Assembly: GCF_902686445.1 (NCBI RefSeq)
Contig: NC_062219.1
Location: 142,396,057-142,460,056, forward strand
From: Sciurus carolinensis
Taxonomy: Eukaryota; Chordata; Mammalia; Rodentia; Sciuridae
Reading direction: 5' to 3'
DNA: 64,000 bases
How positions within the stretch are numbered: the first letter of the stretch is position 1; each line of letters opens with the position of its first letter. Of this stretch, positions 1 to 11,615 are shown piece by piece. Both the position numbers and the translations under genes were made by a program. Under the pieces are notes generated by a model. That model searched no databases. It saw nothing but the letters and a program-made list of their open reading frames with translations, and was not told where the DNA came from.

Positions 1-7
1 CTGGGGA

Positions 8-215
8 GGTTTCTCAACCTTGGCACTATTGGGGTTGGATCATTTCCTGTGGTGGAAACTCCCGTTCATGATAAGAATTCTGGTGACATCCTTGGTATCT
101 ACCCACTGCACCTCAGGAGCACCCCTTCCTCTGGAGATGACAATGACAGACGTCTCCAGCCTCGTCAACATCATCTGGGGTGGAAAGCCACTGCTTCCAG
201 TTGAAAACCACCGGG
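8..215 (-). repeat. MER5A (hAT-Charlie) relic
   Basis: Starts with the 'TTCTCAACCTTGGCACTATTG' type end of MER5A and runs through the 'CTCTACCCACTGCACCTCAGGAGCACC' and 'ATGTCTCCAG' type blocks to a 'GTTGAAAACCACC' end. It is a near full-length non-autonomous DNA transposon with many substitutions, in reverse orientation relative to the consensus as I recall it. Confidence 0.85.
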
Positions 216-1279
216 CCGAAAGGAAGATATTTGGAGCCCTTAACCTTGAGTCTCTTTGCAGGTTGGGGCCGAGGAACTAACCGGACATCTCGATGACTCT
301 CACCCTAGCACTTGACTGGAGATGGGTGGGCTCTTGTCCTTTCTCTAAAGCCTGGTCAGGCAGGTGAGGAATTAGTCCTGTTCTGCGTGGACCCTGGGTT
401 GACCAGGAATTTTCTAGCAGTCAGAGTTGTCTCAAGGAGACATGAATGACCGTGGTGGGGCTGGTCTTTTCATGAGGTGAGTGTGGAATCTCCTCATTAC
501 TCCTCCAGAATGATCTCACCTTCTTCTCTCCAGAGTCTGACCTGCAGGCTGTCCATGGAGGTGCTCCCCCGCCCTCTGGGTTCCAGCTGGCAGGTGGGAG
601 GTGAAGCCAGGGCCCTTATCCCTCCACCTCTCTCACTCCTGCAAGGAGCTCTGGGCTGGTTCCCAGCCTAAGGTCTCTATCGGGTAGCCCAGCCTGGGGT
701 CCTGTGTGCCACCAGCTTCCGAGTGCCGGGGGGTGCCTCTCGGGCACGAGTCCCCAGGGTAGGGTAGAAACGTCCTCATATGAGTCAGATTTCTAAGGAT
801 TTCAGGAGCAATGAGGGAAAGGATCCATCACCTTCCTCAGACTTTTAGACCCTCAGATGGGCCACGCAGAGATTAAAGGAAGCTAACGTGAAGGTAAGTG
901 TGGAGATTTGCTTCTGTGGAGAGATCCTGCATAGACATCTCCAATACAGTCTTAAATGCAGAATCCCAAAGAGTCTTCCGTATCCAAGTCAGGCCTTTAA
1001 AGAACAAAGCTCCTTCCAACAATTCAGCTCAGCCTGGAATAGTGTCAAAATAAATAAGAGGTACACCTGAAATGGCCTAGTCTGCTCCCTCTGGAAGCTA
1101 ACAATATATTTTTTTTTTTTGCATGCCTATTATGTTACGGATGCTATGTCAAGTGCACCAACAGTCATTGATAATGTTTATCAGTTGCATTTTATACGAC
1201 AAAAATAGTTCTGTGTTTGAAGGGCTATTGGAACCCCACGGAGTTCCTTATGAGGAATGCCAGAGAGTATTTTCTGCAT
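216..1279. other. unassigned sequence
   Basis: No recognised repeat or gene. The short open frames here (60 to 86 codons) have no recognisable motif. A poly-T run of about 12 lies near 1110. Confidence 0.5.
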
Positions 1280-1388
1280 TTTGCTGGTTAGAAAACTGAG
1301 TGATTATGAATTTCCCAAGACCACTCATCTTGGTGTGGCAGCAGAATTTGAACCCAGGCCGTCCGAGTCCACATGTTAAACTGCATGT
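1280..1388 (-). repeat. MIR SINE fragment
   Basis: The order 'GAAAACTGAG', 'TTCCCAAGACCACTC', 'CAGAATTTGAACCCAGGC' and 'GTCCGAGTCCACATG' follows the reverse complement of the MIR core and 5' part. It is an ancient mammal-wide tRNA-derived SINE. Confidence 0.8.
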
Positions 1389-1564
1389 GTTCCTGCACCC
1401 AGTGCTTAGGGCTCTGGGAACTGGTTCCCTCCTTGCGGTTCCAACTGGGTTGTTGTAAGACGCATAATAAGCTCGTCAGTCTTAAAGAGGAAACTGATGG
1501 TTCTCCTTCATCCTCTGAGACTGAGGACTGCTGGCTCTGCCCTGCACCATCAAAACTATAAAAT

Positions 1565-2336
1565 ATTGCTACAGAAATTAACAAAGACATAAACAAATGG
1601 GAAGGTGCAGCCTGTTCATGGATCAGAGATCTCAGTATTGACAAGAGGTCCATTTTCTTAAACTGACTTGTAGATTCAACATCCACCCAGCCAAAATCAT
1701 AATAGGGTTTGTTTTTTTTTTTTGGTAGAAATTGAGAAACTGATTTTGAACTTCACAAGGAAACACAAAGGGTCTAGAAGAGTGGGCACAGAGAAGTAAA
1801 AAGCAAAATACTTCATGAAAGAACAAACTTGAGTGACTCAGACTACAAAATTTCAAGACTTGCAAAAGTCTAAACAGTGTGACATTTTATATAGAAATAG
1901 ATCCACAGATTGCCATCATGATTTTGATGAAGGTGCAAACAAAATGTAGTAGAGAAACAGCAAAGGGTGCTGGTGCCTGTGGTTATCCATCTATAAAGCA
2001 TGAGCTTCAATCTTTAGCTTCCACCATATAAGTACTAACTTGAAATGGATCAGAGATACAGGCAAAGCCTAGAGCTAAAAATATCAGAGAAAATGTGTGT
2101 GGCCTTGGGTTAGGCAAAGCTTTCTTGGCTATCACACCAAAAGCACAATAAAATGATAAATTAATAAACAGAATTTCATCACAAACGTTTGCTCTTCTGA
2201 AGACACTGACAACAGAATGAAAAGGCAAGGCAGATGCTGGGAAAAGTGATCACAATCTGTAAATTTAACGAAGAGAGTGTCTTCAGAACAGATAAGAAAC
2301 TCAAAATTTGATGATACTAAACAAACGAACCACTTA
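1565..2336 (+). repeat. old L1 (L1M-type), ORF2 3' portion, first part
   Basis: Degenerate copy of the C-terminal part of L1 ORF2. Recognisable blocks include 'CAAAATTTCAAGACTTGCAA', 'ACAGTGTGACATTTTATATAG', 'AAATGGATCAGAGATACAGG' and 'GCTATCACACCAAAAGCACA'. The reading frame is destroyed by stops and indels. The copy is split by a SINE at 2346-2548 and resumes after it. Confidence 0.8.
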
Positions 2337-2345
2337 AAAGTGGGC

Positions 2346-2548
2346 AGGGTGGCTGGGGCCGTGGCGCTCAGCAGCTCGGGAGGCTGAGGCAGGAGGATCG
2401 TGAGTTTGAAGCCAGCCTCGGCAACAGCGAGGTGCTAAGCAACTCAGTGAGACCCTGTCTCTAAATAGTACAAAATAGGGCTGGGATGTGGCTTGGTGGC
2501 CGAGTGCTCCTGAGTTCAATCCCTGGTACCCACCCCCCCGCCAAAAAC
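2346..2548 (+). repeat. B1-ID dimeric SINE inserted in L1
   Basis: A 7SL-like B1 unit ('AGCTCGGGAGGCTGAGGCAG', 'GAGACCCTGTCTCTAAATA') is joined to an ID unit ('GGGCTGGGATGTGGCTTGGTGG', 'GAGTTCAATCCCTGG'). The 'CCTGTAATCC' part of the B1 head is missing. A 9-bp direct repeat AAAGTGGGC at 2337-2345 and 2549-2557 is the target-site duplication. The composite SINE is typical of sciurid-lineage rodents. Confidence 0.85.
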
Positions 2549-2880
2549 AAAGTGGGCTGAGTGCTCGAATAGGCATTTTATCATAGAGGGCGTGCAGAGG
2601 ACAGACGAGCACATGGGGACACCCTTAGCTCCCAGGGAAATGCACAGCAAGCCACTGAAGGTGCTCGGCACACTCACGAGAACGGCAGAAGCAGGATGCA
2701 GGATCCAACAGGGCAAGCGCGGGGGGCCGGGAGGACTGGAGCTCCCACACGTGTGGATGGGGCCACGGCTAGCAGTTCCCAGAGCCGAGTGGACACCGGC
2801 TGTGACACCCAGTCACCTGTTCCTAGCCATTTCACCCAAGAGAAAAGAAAACCAAGTTGTTAGTTTATGGAAATAGGTTT
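2549..2880 (+). repeat. old L1 (L1M-type), second part
   Basis: Continues the L1 broken by the SINE: 'GTGCTCGAATAGGCATTTTATC', 'GGGAAATGCACAGCAAGCCA' and, near the end, 'TTTCACCCAAGAGAAAAGAAAACC' follow the L1 ORF2 terminus in order. CpG content is higher than in most L1 copies, which may reflect sequence drift or gene conversion. Confidence 0.65.
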
Positions 2881-3019
2881 ATGTGTTTCTAGCTGTCATA
2901 AGGGCACAAAGCACACAGATCCTCTCTAGACACAGAGGCAAAAACTCCAAGAAAAAGCTCAGAGACTAGAGATCATGCTCTTGTGTTTCTAGGTAATATT
3001 TGCAAAACATTTTCTATTT

Positions 3020-3500
3020 CAAATTTACATAGACTTGTACCTATTTATGGGGTGCAGTGTGACATTTCCATACAGGTATAATTGGCAGATCTGTCCGTCA
3101 GGCACTGATCGTTTATTCGTGTTGAGAACATTAGAAATCCTCTCGACTAGCTGTTTGGAAATACACAATGAACTGTTTTCAACCCGAGTTTCCTACTGTG
3201 CTGTAGAACTTCAGAAGTTGTCCTCTTTCCCAGGTGCGCCTCTGTCCCCACTAACCACCCACTCTCTACGGTTCCCTCCCCCGTACCATCTCTGGTCTGG
3301 TAACCACTGTTCTTTCCTGATAGGAGATCAGCTTTTTACCTTCCACACAGAAGTGAGAATATGCAGTTCTTCTCTTCCTCTCCCCGACTGACTTCACTTA
3401 ACATCATGTCCTCTAGTTCTACCCACCGTGCTGCAAATGACAGGATTTCGTTCTTTTTCATGGTTGAATAGTCTTCCACCGTGTGTATTAGGTCATCTGC
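3020..3500 (-). repeat. L1M/L1MA-type 3' end, antisense
   Basis: Reads as the reverse complement of an L1 3' UTR and ORF2 terminus: 'TATTTATGGGGTGCAGTGTGAC', 'GAGAACATTAGAAATCCTCTC', 'CTACTGTGCTGTAGAACTTC', 'TGGTAACCACTGTTC' and 'ACTTAACATCATGTCCTC'. The order matches the L1MA-group consensus. The single 118-codon plus-strand frame over it is antisense and not a gene. Confidence 0.85.
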
Positions 3501-4129
3501 TTTCACCACTATTCACTGACCTTTATTGACTATCTGGCTTATTCCTACATGAACTTGTGTAATGAGTCTTTTGACTCCATTTCTCACTTCAACAGGGTTT
3601 GAGTGAAATCCAATGCCTAAAATACACAAGATTCCAGACAGAGTTGGGGCTGGGTGAAGAATACAGAGGAGAAAGGACAAGGCTAAGATGCTAACCCATC
3701 GCCCAGCAGGTGAGAAGCGCAATTTAACCTTCCGCCTTCTGGAAGCTGAATTTGGTAATGAGCTGTCACGGTATTTATCACCTAACAATTACTGCAACTG
3801 GAGAATGTGTGCAAAAACCTGGAAAACATTATCCTGTCGACTCTTGGTATCTCTGATGAAGCTGTGCGTGGTGGGGTCCTGGATACGACTGAATAACAGC
3901 GCGTGGCCTGCTGAAATTTGTTCTGCAGACCACGTCTGGCCTACAATATGGCATTTATTGTCAGACACCAAACGCAGTCGCATTATTTGAACATCCTGAT
4001 CTTGACTTTCTATATGTTCCAGTCAAATTAACCCAGGGCTGGGTCAGCAGCAGTTCAAGGGGGGTGGAGTGAGGGCGGAGGTCTTACAGGGCAAACTTCT
4101 GCCTGCCCAGGTGCCTCCCATAGAGGGGC
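3501..4129. other. unassigned sequence
   Basis: No repeat recognised. The part from about 3660 to 4000 keeps several CpGs and open frames on both strands (100 codons plus, 64 minus) but has no recognisable protein motif. Conservation in other mammals would be the test. Confidence 0.4.
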
Positions 4130-4680
4130 ATTTACCTGGAAGAGTACTGCGGACACAGATTGAAGTACTGCTGTCGTGATGAGCCACTCTTGTCCACAGC
4201 AGGGGTCCAGTATTCTATCAGGGGAACCATCATGCTTTGGTCAACACTGTTAAGACTGTCCTTCCTCGCTACTTCCATGTCAATGGGTTCTGCCATCCAG
4301 AGGGCCACTATGACCCTCTGGTTCTCTCTTTTCACTGCTTCCTTGGTAACTAATTCCTGTTCACACCACCTTCAAGCAGTCAGGAAGCCACCTGGCTTTT
4401 TGCTTCCCAACTTGCACCCACGTACCTCCTCATTACTTCACCTAGATCGATAGGACTGAAGTTGGGGGTGCTCCACACCAAACTCTCTTTAACGTATAGA
4501 TGGATGATTTTCATAGCAGGCTAATTGTATCCACTTCGTTTCACCAGTGTGTACATATCTCATGAGTGTAAGTCTGAAAGTTACCTCTTCTTGATTCTTT
4601 GGAGGTGTCTGACTGACCTGCTTCCTCTTCCTGCTCACTGTACTGACCACTGATTTGAGCCCAGCTTTTGCCATAAACTA
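4130..4680 (-). other. two consecutive minus-strand ORFs, unidentified
   Basis: Minus-strand frames at 4489-4674 (61 codons, lysine/arginine-rich N-terminal half) and 4132-4335 (67 codons, rich in charged residues) look more protein-like than their surroundings. A stretch with stops (4336-4488) separates them. The second frame ends next to an 'AGGTAAAT' that resembles a splice donor. I recognise no family, so this may be an old retroelement relic or chance. Confidence 0.25.
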
Positions 4681-6235
4681 ACCAAACCCATTCATCTTAT
4701 TGACTTCAATGGCTGTCAATAAAATGGGCACAGCCTTTCTCCAACTGACACGGGTAAGCATATGTTTTTAAAAGAGAGGGAAAAGTTAGCTTGGAAAGAA
4801 GAGACTAAGTTGAAAACTGGAAAATGAAGACACCTGTCACTGGCTTCTGTCGTTTTACCGTTTTGCATATGATCCATAAAATCTAGAGAATGTGATTATT
4901 TTGGCGGGGGAGTGGGGAAGGGGCAACTAAGTCAAGCATTTAATTCTGGTACTTCTGTGAATTTATTTTCTATTATTGTTATTAAATCTTACTTTAAAAA
5001 TGTTTAGGTTAAATCAACACCATATTTAGTAGCCAAGTGGTAGGTACTACTTTATTTCTTTTCCCTTCTGAGCTGGTATGGGTGGGTCAGAGTATTAAAA
5101 TATTTGTCCTTGATCCTTAAAAACAGAAGCACTAACATGCAGTCTTCAACTAGTTCATGCCAGATTTCTAGATGAAAGTGAAAACATTCAAGTAAAAGAT
5201 CCTGTTCATTTATAAATTCTGTGATGGCAAAATCAGAATTTAAAAAGATAGGTCTGTAACCAACTGCCCAGCGAGCACTGATGTAGACAGAGGTGGTGCA
5301 AAATTATATACAGAATTTCTAAACTGTAAAGGAGTGGCCTCCACTGGTGAAATCTTACCCTCCCAGGCAGCTTTCGGTGCCCACCAGGGAGACCTCGCTT
5401 GCCTGTGCCCATTTCCTCAGCTTTATCTGGGATTTTCTGAGCCTCTGTTCCCCCTCACATTTGATCCCAACTGAGGACAAGCCTTCTAGACGCATTGCCT
5501 TTCAGCCAACCCGGGGGCTGCGAAGCAGGCTGACACCTTCCAGAACTTCTTTCCCCACCGACACTGTCTCCATTCTCTAAAAGTTATCTTGACAGAATCA
5601 AGTACAAAACACAAGACTTCGTAGGTGACGTTTGGCCTCTGAATGAAACATCACAGGGTGTTCTGTTTCTGCTTTTCTTGACTCTTCCCGAAGTGATTTT
5701 ATGTCCCTTAGGAGCCAAGAAGCATTTCCCATAATTAGGGTTTACTACTGGCCCTTGCTCCCTGAAACACTCCTCAGCCTGGGTCTCAGACCCAGAGGCT
5801 CTGCCCCAGAACTGTGGGTTTCAGAGCAGGGTGGCCATGTTCCTCCTTATCCTGGAGTACTGGATAGAATCATATTTGGCACTTTTTGAATGCTTTTACC
5901 CGTTAATAAGAATTAATAGGAATGGGTAAGGGGGGTCCTTGGCAAATACCAGCAAGCAGAGCTGTCTCTGATTAGTTGTACATAACTTAAATGTTCTCTG
6001 GGTCTGAGTTGCCTCAACTAAAATATCTTAAAGAAGTTGAAAGAAAAGGACCTTTAAATTCTCTCTGAGGCTACCAGTATTGTCATCTGTGCACTCTCTC
6101 AGCATTTCTCTGCCTTATTTGAGTTTAGATTGATCATATAACTGAGTTCTCTCCAACAGAAGGCTAGGGAACATGATTCATTCTACTTTCCAGTCTGCTA
6201 CCTAAAATGTCCCACACTGCTCTCATTTACACTGT
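4681..6235. other. unassigned, mostly AT-rich sequence
   Basis: No recognised repeat. The first 600 bases are AT-rich. The part at 5340-5900 is GC-richer with short plus-strand frames (77 and 62 codons) without motifs. Confidence 0.5.
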
Positions 6236-6425
6236 GGAAGTGAAGGACTTGTAGATACTGAAGCCACAGGATGGAAGAAACCCAGATTCCTGAGGATAGC
6301 TACCCACAAGTGATGGGCTTGTCCCACAAGGGAGAACTCACTTGTATTGTATAGAGCCATTGAGATTATAGGGCTCACTTGTTACTGCAGCTTCCTGGAG
6401 TACTATCCTGACTAATATGCCTTTA
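6236..6425 (+). repeat. probable LTR 3' end (MaLR/ERVL-like)
   Basis: The end 'GCCATTGAGATTATAGGG', 'CTTGTTACTGCAGC' and 'TATCCTGACTAATATGC' resembles the terminal part of a mammalian LTR family whose name I cannot fix. The 5' boundary is uncertain. Confidence 0.45.
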
Positions 6426-8085
6426 AGTTCTGAAATTCTGTGCATCTAACAAATGACAAAGTACAGGGCAGAGGCAGAAAGAGATTAGAACATGGGCAAG
6501 AAGCACTCGTCAACTATATACTCAAAGATGGGTCTCTAAAATGAGCCTGAAAAAACTGAGAGGGCTCTGGATAATACTTAAAGGACAGGGGATGCATACT
6601 TCTTTTTAATGTAATAGTGAATTCACGTGGGTTATGACACCCTGGCCAAAACTGAAGAGAGAGTTTTTAAAGAGAATGAAGGAAAACTGTGGAGAAACAA
6701 TAATGAAAATCTCAATAAGAAGAGCACTCAGAATATGTCTTGGTATTGGCAATGCTAGTCTAAGGACCAAAGAAAGGACTCAGCTCTGCCTTTGTAATGT
6801 CTGGATGGAGACGGCAAGCAAAGGTCACCCAAGGGTTCTCAGTGATGGGAAGATTTTTGTTGTGCTACTTCCAGAATTTTCTTTGCCCTGCTATGGAAAG
6901 CGGTTAGGTCTGGGTGGCTGCTGATCAGCGGGGGAGAGTAGATTGTTTCTGTGATGCTCTTACTTTAATCTTTATGCAGAATGGATTCCCACGGACAGAG
7001 TTTTCATCTTTATTTTTACTGAGTGAAAGTACCATTTTCAAGAAACCTCCAAAGCTGCATATTTTAGAATAAATGAAGCCTATTTGTGGGAAAAGAAAGC
7101 CACAGAAGACACTGAAAAACCACTGTCCCAGTGTCCAATCAGGAAAAGTGTCTGGCAGGAACAGGAAAGCCCGCCTGAGCTTTGGGGTCACTTTCTGCAT
7201 TGCAGCTCCCGTTTACTTCTGGGACATTGGTCAGTGTCTTCTTGGCAGTCTGCAATACAGCTGGACTTTGTGATCCATAAACAAACACAGAAAGCCGTCA
7301 GCAATCCCATCTGGAGGAGTCGCTGTCCTTGATTAAAATGGGACGGTGAGGTCTCCCTCCAGACGCGCCTCTTTGCAGGCCTGGCCACTCTGGCACCTGC
7401 ATCTTCGAATATGCTTCTCATTTTCCAGGCAAACCCAGGGGATCTGCATTCCCCCATAAAAAAACCTGTCTGCACTAGATTGCCTTTTAGTGCTGATTTA
7501 TACCTTAATAAAACTACATGTCAAGAAGGAGAACTGGTTTGACTGACATGATTTACGCAGGTCTGAGTTTTGGAATATGCAGTATTTGTGAAGAGAGAGA
7601 GGTCTTGGCAACGTGACATGATGTGACAATCCACATCCAAAGACCTCATGACAACGAGAGTGGCGGAAAGATCCACAAGCATCCGCTAAGCACAGGACCA
7701 ACCGAGCTTTGGCATGAAGAGTACTTCTAGGAGATTGGCATCCACAGCTTCAAGTAGGAAGCCTCAAGATTTTCTGGGTATCAGGAACCCCCATGGAACC
7801 TGCTAAGATGATACATATTGCACCCCACCCTAGACTCTCCAGTTAGATTTGCTGAGAATGAGCAATTTGTAGTTGAGCAACCTTCATAGGTGACTCTGAG
7901 CACAAAGGATTCATGAAGCACTCTCCTTCAAACTAGGAAATAAAACCTCTATTTCTCCCTCATTGTAACTATTTAACCACCAATGAACTAAGGGCTGCAA
8001 AGAAGAAAATGGAACTAATCAGTTTTTGGATGCACACACATGTTTCTATGTGTGTGTGTGTGTGAAGAATCATGCTAAACATGAT
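6426..8085. other. unassigned sequence
   Basis: Several overlapping frames of 60 to 96 codons on both strands between 6634 and 7700, none with recognisable motifs. A short GT run lies at 8049-8063. No repeat recognised. Confidence 0.45.
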
Positions 8086-8087
8086 GA

Positions 8088-8210
8088 TATATTTAAAAAA
8101 ATATTTTTTAGTTGTAGATGGGCACATTATTTTATTTATTTATTTTTATGTGGTGCTGAGGATCAAACCCAAGTCCTCACACATGCTAAGCAAGCGCTCT
8201 ACCCTAGGCC
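8088..8210 (-). repeat. ID-type SINE, antisense
   Basis: Antisense copy: an A/T-rich tail with 'TTTATTTATTTATTTTTATG', then 'TGGTGCTGAGGATCAAACCC' (B-box region) and 'CATGCTAAGCAAGCGCTCTACC' (ID head). The head is slightly degraded at its outer end. Confidence 0.85.
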
Positions 8211-8574
8211 ACGTGATGATACTTTGAGTCTAAGTGTCAAGATACTTCTTGTTTAAATCTTGTAACAGTCCAACAAACTTGGGGTTATCCTTATTTTGCA
8301 AAAGATAAGAATAATTGGTGGTTGTGGATAATGCTGCCAGGGACATGGGTGTACAAAAGAGAAATTGGAAGTTCAGAGAGATCCCGGGATGTAAGATTAG
8401 TAAGTAGCAGGGCAGAGATTTGCATCCAACTCTCTTTGGATCTACCTTTCCTACTAAGCCACATGAGCTGACCTGCCACCTGGCCACTCTTTTCTGTGCC
8501 TGGTGTTGGGCCGAATATTTTAGGATTCATAATAGGTTATACTTCCATCTGCTGAGAGACTTTATGAGAAATTT
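8211..8574. other. unassigned sequence
   Basis: Contains motif fragments reminiscent of antisense MIR ('TAAGTAGCAGGGCAGAGATTTGC'), too weak to call. Otherwise unique. Confidence 0.4.
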
Positions 8575-9300
8575 TTCCCCTCAGTTTTCTTGAAGCATAA
8601 CTGGCAAATAAAAATTGTGTATATGTAAGGTGTATACATAATATTTTGATGTACACATCAATATATATATCAGCCTTTTGAGACATATATATATATATAT
8701 GTGTGTATGTATACATGCACACACATATCCTTTTTTTTTGAAAGGCTGAATGATATTCCACTGTATGCATGGGTATGTATACATATGCCACTGTTTCTTT
8801 ATCTATTCCTGTGTCCATGGACACATAGGTGGTTTAAATTTCTCCGTGATTGCAGATAATGCTGTCATGAACAGATGTCTCTTTAACATACAGATTTCTT
8901 TTCCTTTGGATATATGCACAGAAGTGGGTTTCTGGGTCATGTGGTGGTAGTTCCATTTTTACTTTTTTTGGGAAGCCTCCATGGTTTTCCGTAATTGCTG
9001 TACCAGTTAACTTTCCCACTAAGAGTGCGGGAAAGGGGCCCCTTGTCTGCATATCCTCGCCCACACATCTTACCTTTTGACTAAAACCCTTCCTAACCGG
9101 TGTGGGGCGATGTCCCGTGATGGCTTTGATTTGCATTTCCCTGATGATTAGTGATGTCTATTTGGATCTTTTGCTCATTTTAAAATCCAGGCTATTTTCT
9201 TGCTACTAAGTTGTATGAGTCCCTTATAAATTTTGGATATTAAACGTTTATTAGAATTCTGATTTGCAAATATCTGTTCTCATTGCATAGATTGTGAAAA
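8575..9300 (-). repeat. L1M-type element, antisense
   Basis: Antisense L1 3' UTR and ORF2 end: 'GAAGCATAACTGGCAAATAA', 'GGCTGAATGATATTCCACTG', 'GTGGTTTAAATTTCTCCGTG', 'GGGTCATGTGGTGGTAGTTCC', 'GATTTGCATTTCCCTGATGA' and 'CAAATATCTGTTCTCATTGC' appear in the expected reverse order. A (TA)n/(TG)n stretch at 8685-8708 sits inside it. Confidence 0.9.
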
Positions 9301-9854
9301 TTTCCGAAGAAGATAATATTTCACTTGGAGAAAATTCACTGGGGAAAAGTAAACTTCCTACTTGTAGTGACCAGACCAGAGAACTCACTTCAGACTGAAC
9401 GGCCATTCGCTCTGCCAGCTACTGTAGAGTTGGCAACTAGCAACCTGCAGAGCTTCCCTACCAAGGAGGAGAACTGCCTCCTGCACTCCGTGCCTCCTCC
9501 TGGGGCTGCTCACATCCACCTTCCGGTCCAGGCGGGGCATAAAGTCCCACCCTCTTACATCACTTCTGGACAAGTTAAAGGACTGACCAGTCAGCTCCAG
9601 AGGACCCTTGTGATGAGCTGTGGCCTTTATTTTGACTTTGATGTCTCTCTCTGTCTAATCCTGCTCATTTTGCTATCTTAACAGTGAGGACTCTTCATAA
9701 ACCACCTGCATTCCTGTTCCTGTCTCCATCCCAGAACTTGACTGGGGATGTGATTAGATCGAGTTGCCCTGTGGATGCGTTAGGCTCCCGTTTAGGCAGG
9801 GTGAACTGGGTCTGCGGTTCTCGTGCTCAGGTCTGCACCTGTACCGGCTTAGAA
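9301..9854. other. unassigned sequence
   Basis: Contains a 118-codon plus-strand frame (9325-9681) with no recognised motif. CpG count is moderately raised at 9760-9850. No repeat identified. Confidence 0.45.
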
Positions 9855-10150
9855 TGCCGCTGAATTTGGAGACCGGAAGTAATCAAGCTCAAGCGAGGAG
9901 GTTGGGCTCTAATCCAGATGACTAGTGTCCTTCTGAAAAGATGAAATTAGAACCCAGTCACTTGCAGAGGGGAGACCACGTGAAGACACAGCATCTAAAA
10001 ACCATCTTTTAGAGACAGCCTCAGGAGAAAACAACCCTGCCAAAACCTTGATCTTGGACTTCCAGCCTCCAGAATGGCCAGAAAATAGATTTCTGTTGTG
10101 CAAGCCACCCAGGCTGCGGTCCCTTGTTCCAGTAGCCTGAGCACACAGAT
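9855..10150 (+). repeat. MLT1-family LTR (MaLR)
   Basis: The blocks 'GGGCTCTAATCCAGATGACTAG', 'GACCACGTGAAGACACAGC', 'CTTGATCTTGGACTTCCAGCC', 'TCCAGAATGGCCAGAAAATA' and 'TTCTGTTGTGCAAGCCACCC' follow the MLT1 LTR consensus to its 3' end. The 5' half is missing or too diverged to recognise. Confidence 0.85.
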
Positions 10151-11145
10151 ACAGGCAGATTTAGGGGTGCTTCTTCATTTTGATCCCTACTCTTTCATCT
10201 TCACTCTTAAGGAAGCACCTAGAAATCCAAACAAGTTAAATTATCTTTTAAGCATAATGATGCACAGTGGTAATTTTCACTAGGTAGAGTTTTCATAGTC
10301 CTTAAAAGATGTCAGAATAATCATATTTTAAAGGGGTAATTAGAGGGTGTGTGAATTACCCCTCTTCATCGCATCTCCCTTTTAGGACATTTACCACAGA
10401 CCCATGGAAGATGTAGATTCACAGTGTAGATGACTACTTGGACCTGTGTTTAACCCATATTTAGTTGGGGGAGGTAAAATTCTCAAATTCTCAATCAACA
10501 ATTTTTGGTCTTTTGTGAAGCAAGAGTTCAATTTGACTTTTTTTTTTTTTTTTTTAATAAACCAAAACACAACATGCCCAATGGCCAGCTTCCTTCCCTA
10601 GGAGAGGAGAAAGGGTAAGAATACTAAAGAAAAAGGTTTGCAGTTTAAAAGATTCTTCCTGGAAGCCTCTGGTCTCTCTGAGCCAGCCTCCTCCTCCTGG
10701 CCAGGGCGGCCTTGGCCAATGTTTAACTTGGGCTCTCTGCAGAGGGGCAAACCAAACAGCTCGGGTGGACATGGGGGACCCCCTCTCAGCACCCTCAAGT
10801 GGCCTGCAGGTGTGGGCGCCACCTTTCCCGCCTCTGCCCACATTTGTATTTGCACAGTGGCCTCAGGGCTGGCTTCTTTTGTTTTCTGAGGGTTTTTGCA
10901 GGGAACTCACTTTTAAGAGAATTTATGGGTTAAGCACGATTTTCCCAAGGGTCATCCCGGCAGTGCCTGCACCTGCAGGTCTTCAGTGTTGCTTCTGGAA
11001 CCAGGAACCGGCAACTCAGGAGCCACCCAGTGTAACCTGCACCCGTGCACCAGGTTCCCAAGGGCCTGTCCCTCACCAGGACTTCCGTGCACCCTGCTTC
11101 TCCTGGCGTTTCCTGTCAGTGATTTCTGTGAGCTGCTAGGGTGGA
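10151..11145. other. unassigned sequence with poly-T tract
   Basis: AT-rich to about 10540, then a poly-T run of about 17 at 10540-10556, then a GC-richer part (10640-11140) with overlapping plus and minus frames of 73 to 124 codons and no recognised motif. The GC-rich part has too few CpGs for an island. Confidence 0.45.
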
Positions 11146-11205
11146 AGCCAGGGCTTCATGCATGCCACGCAAGCCCTGTACCAGTGAGCTGTGCCCCAAC
11201 CCCCT
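11146..11205 (-). repeat. ID SINE fragment, antisense
   Basis: 'CCAGGGCTTCATGCATGCCA', 'GCAAGCCCTGTACCAGTGAGC' and 'TGTGCCCCAACCCCC' match the antisense head of an ID SINE. No A-rich tail is left. Confidence 0.75.
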
Positions 11206-11274
11206 GATTGTACCTCTCATATGCTGCCTATGTAACTCAGGGTGTCCCTGGAAGGATCTATTGAGGCTTAGTAG

Positions 11275-11455
11275 GTGGGGATGACATTCTAAATAATTTA
11301 CGTATTTAATCATCACAACTTAAGGTGGGTGCTATTCTCACACTCATTTTCTGGGTAAAGGAACCCAGGCCCAGAGAGGTTAAGTACCTTTTTTGAGGTC
11401 TTACTACCCGTTAGAGGCAGGGCTGACTTTGAGTCAAGCAATATGGCTTCCCTTC
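11275..11455 (-). repeat. MIR SINE
   Basis: 'ATTTAATCATCACAACTTAAGG', 'GTGGGTGCTATTCTCACACTC', 'CCCAGGCCCAGAGAGGTTAAG' and 'GTTAGAGGCAGGGCTGACTTTG' follow antisense MIR in order, including the conserved core. Confidence 0.9.
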
Positions 11456-11575
11456 TGTATTCTTGAGCTGTATCAGAAATATATCTTTAGGAAGCACTAA
11501 TGACAGAAATAAATGTCCTTGTTCATTAGGTGATAATGACAGCGACTAGATATTTGCATTCTACTTTGACTAGTA

Positions 11576-11578
<3 letters not shown>

Positions 11579-11613
<35 letters not shown>
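11579..11613. repeat. (TG)n microsatellite
   Basis: About 17 uninterrupted TG units. Confidence 0.98.

Positions 11614-11615
<2 letters not shown>

Noticed and set aside
10332..10363. Perfect 10-bp-arm hairpin (AGGGGTAATT / AATTACCCCT)
   Set aside because: About one or two such hairpins are expected by chance in 64 kb; no other evidence.
10640..11140. CpG island or promoter
   Set aside because: GC-richer but with too few CpGs and no repeat-free promoter signature.
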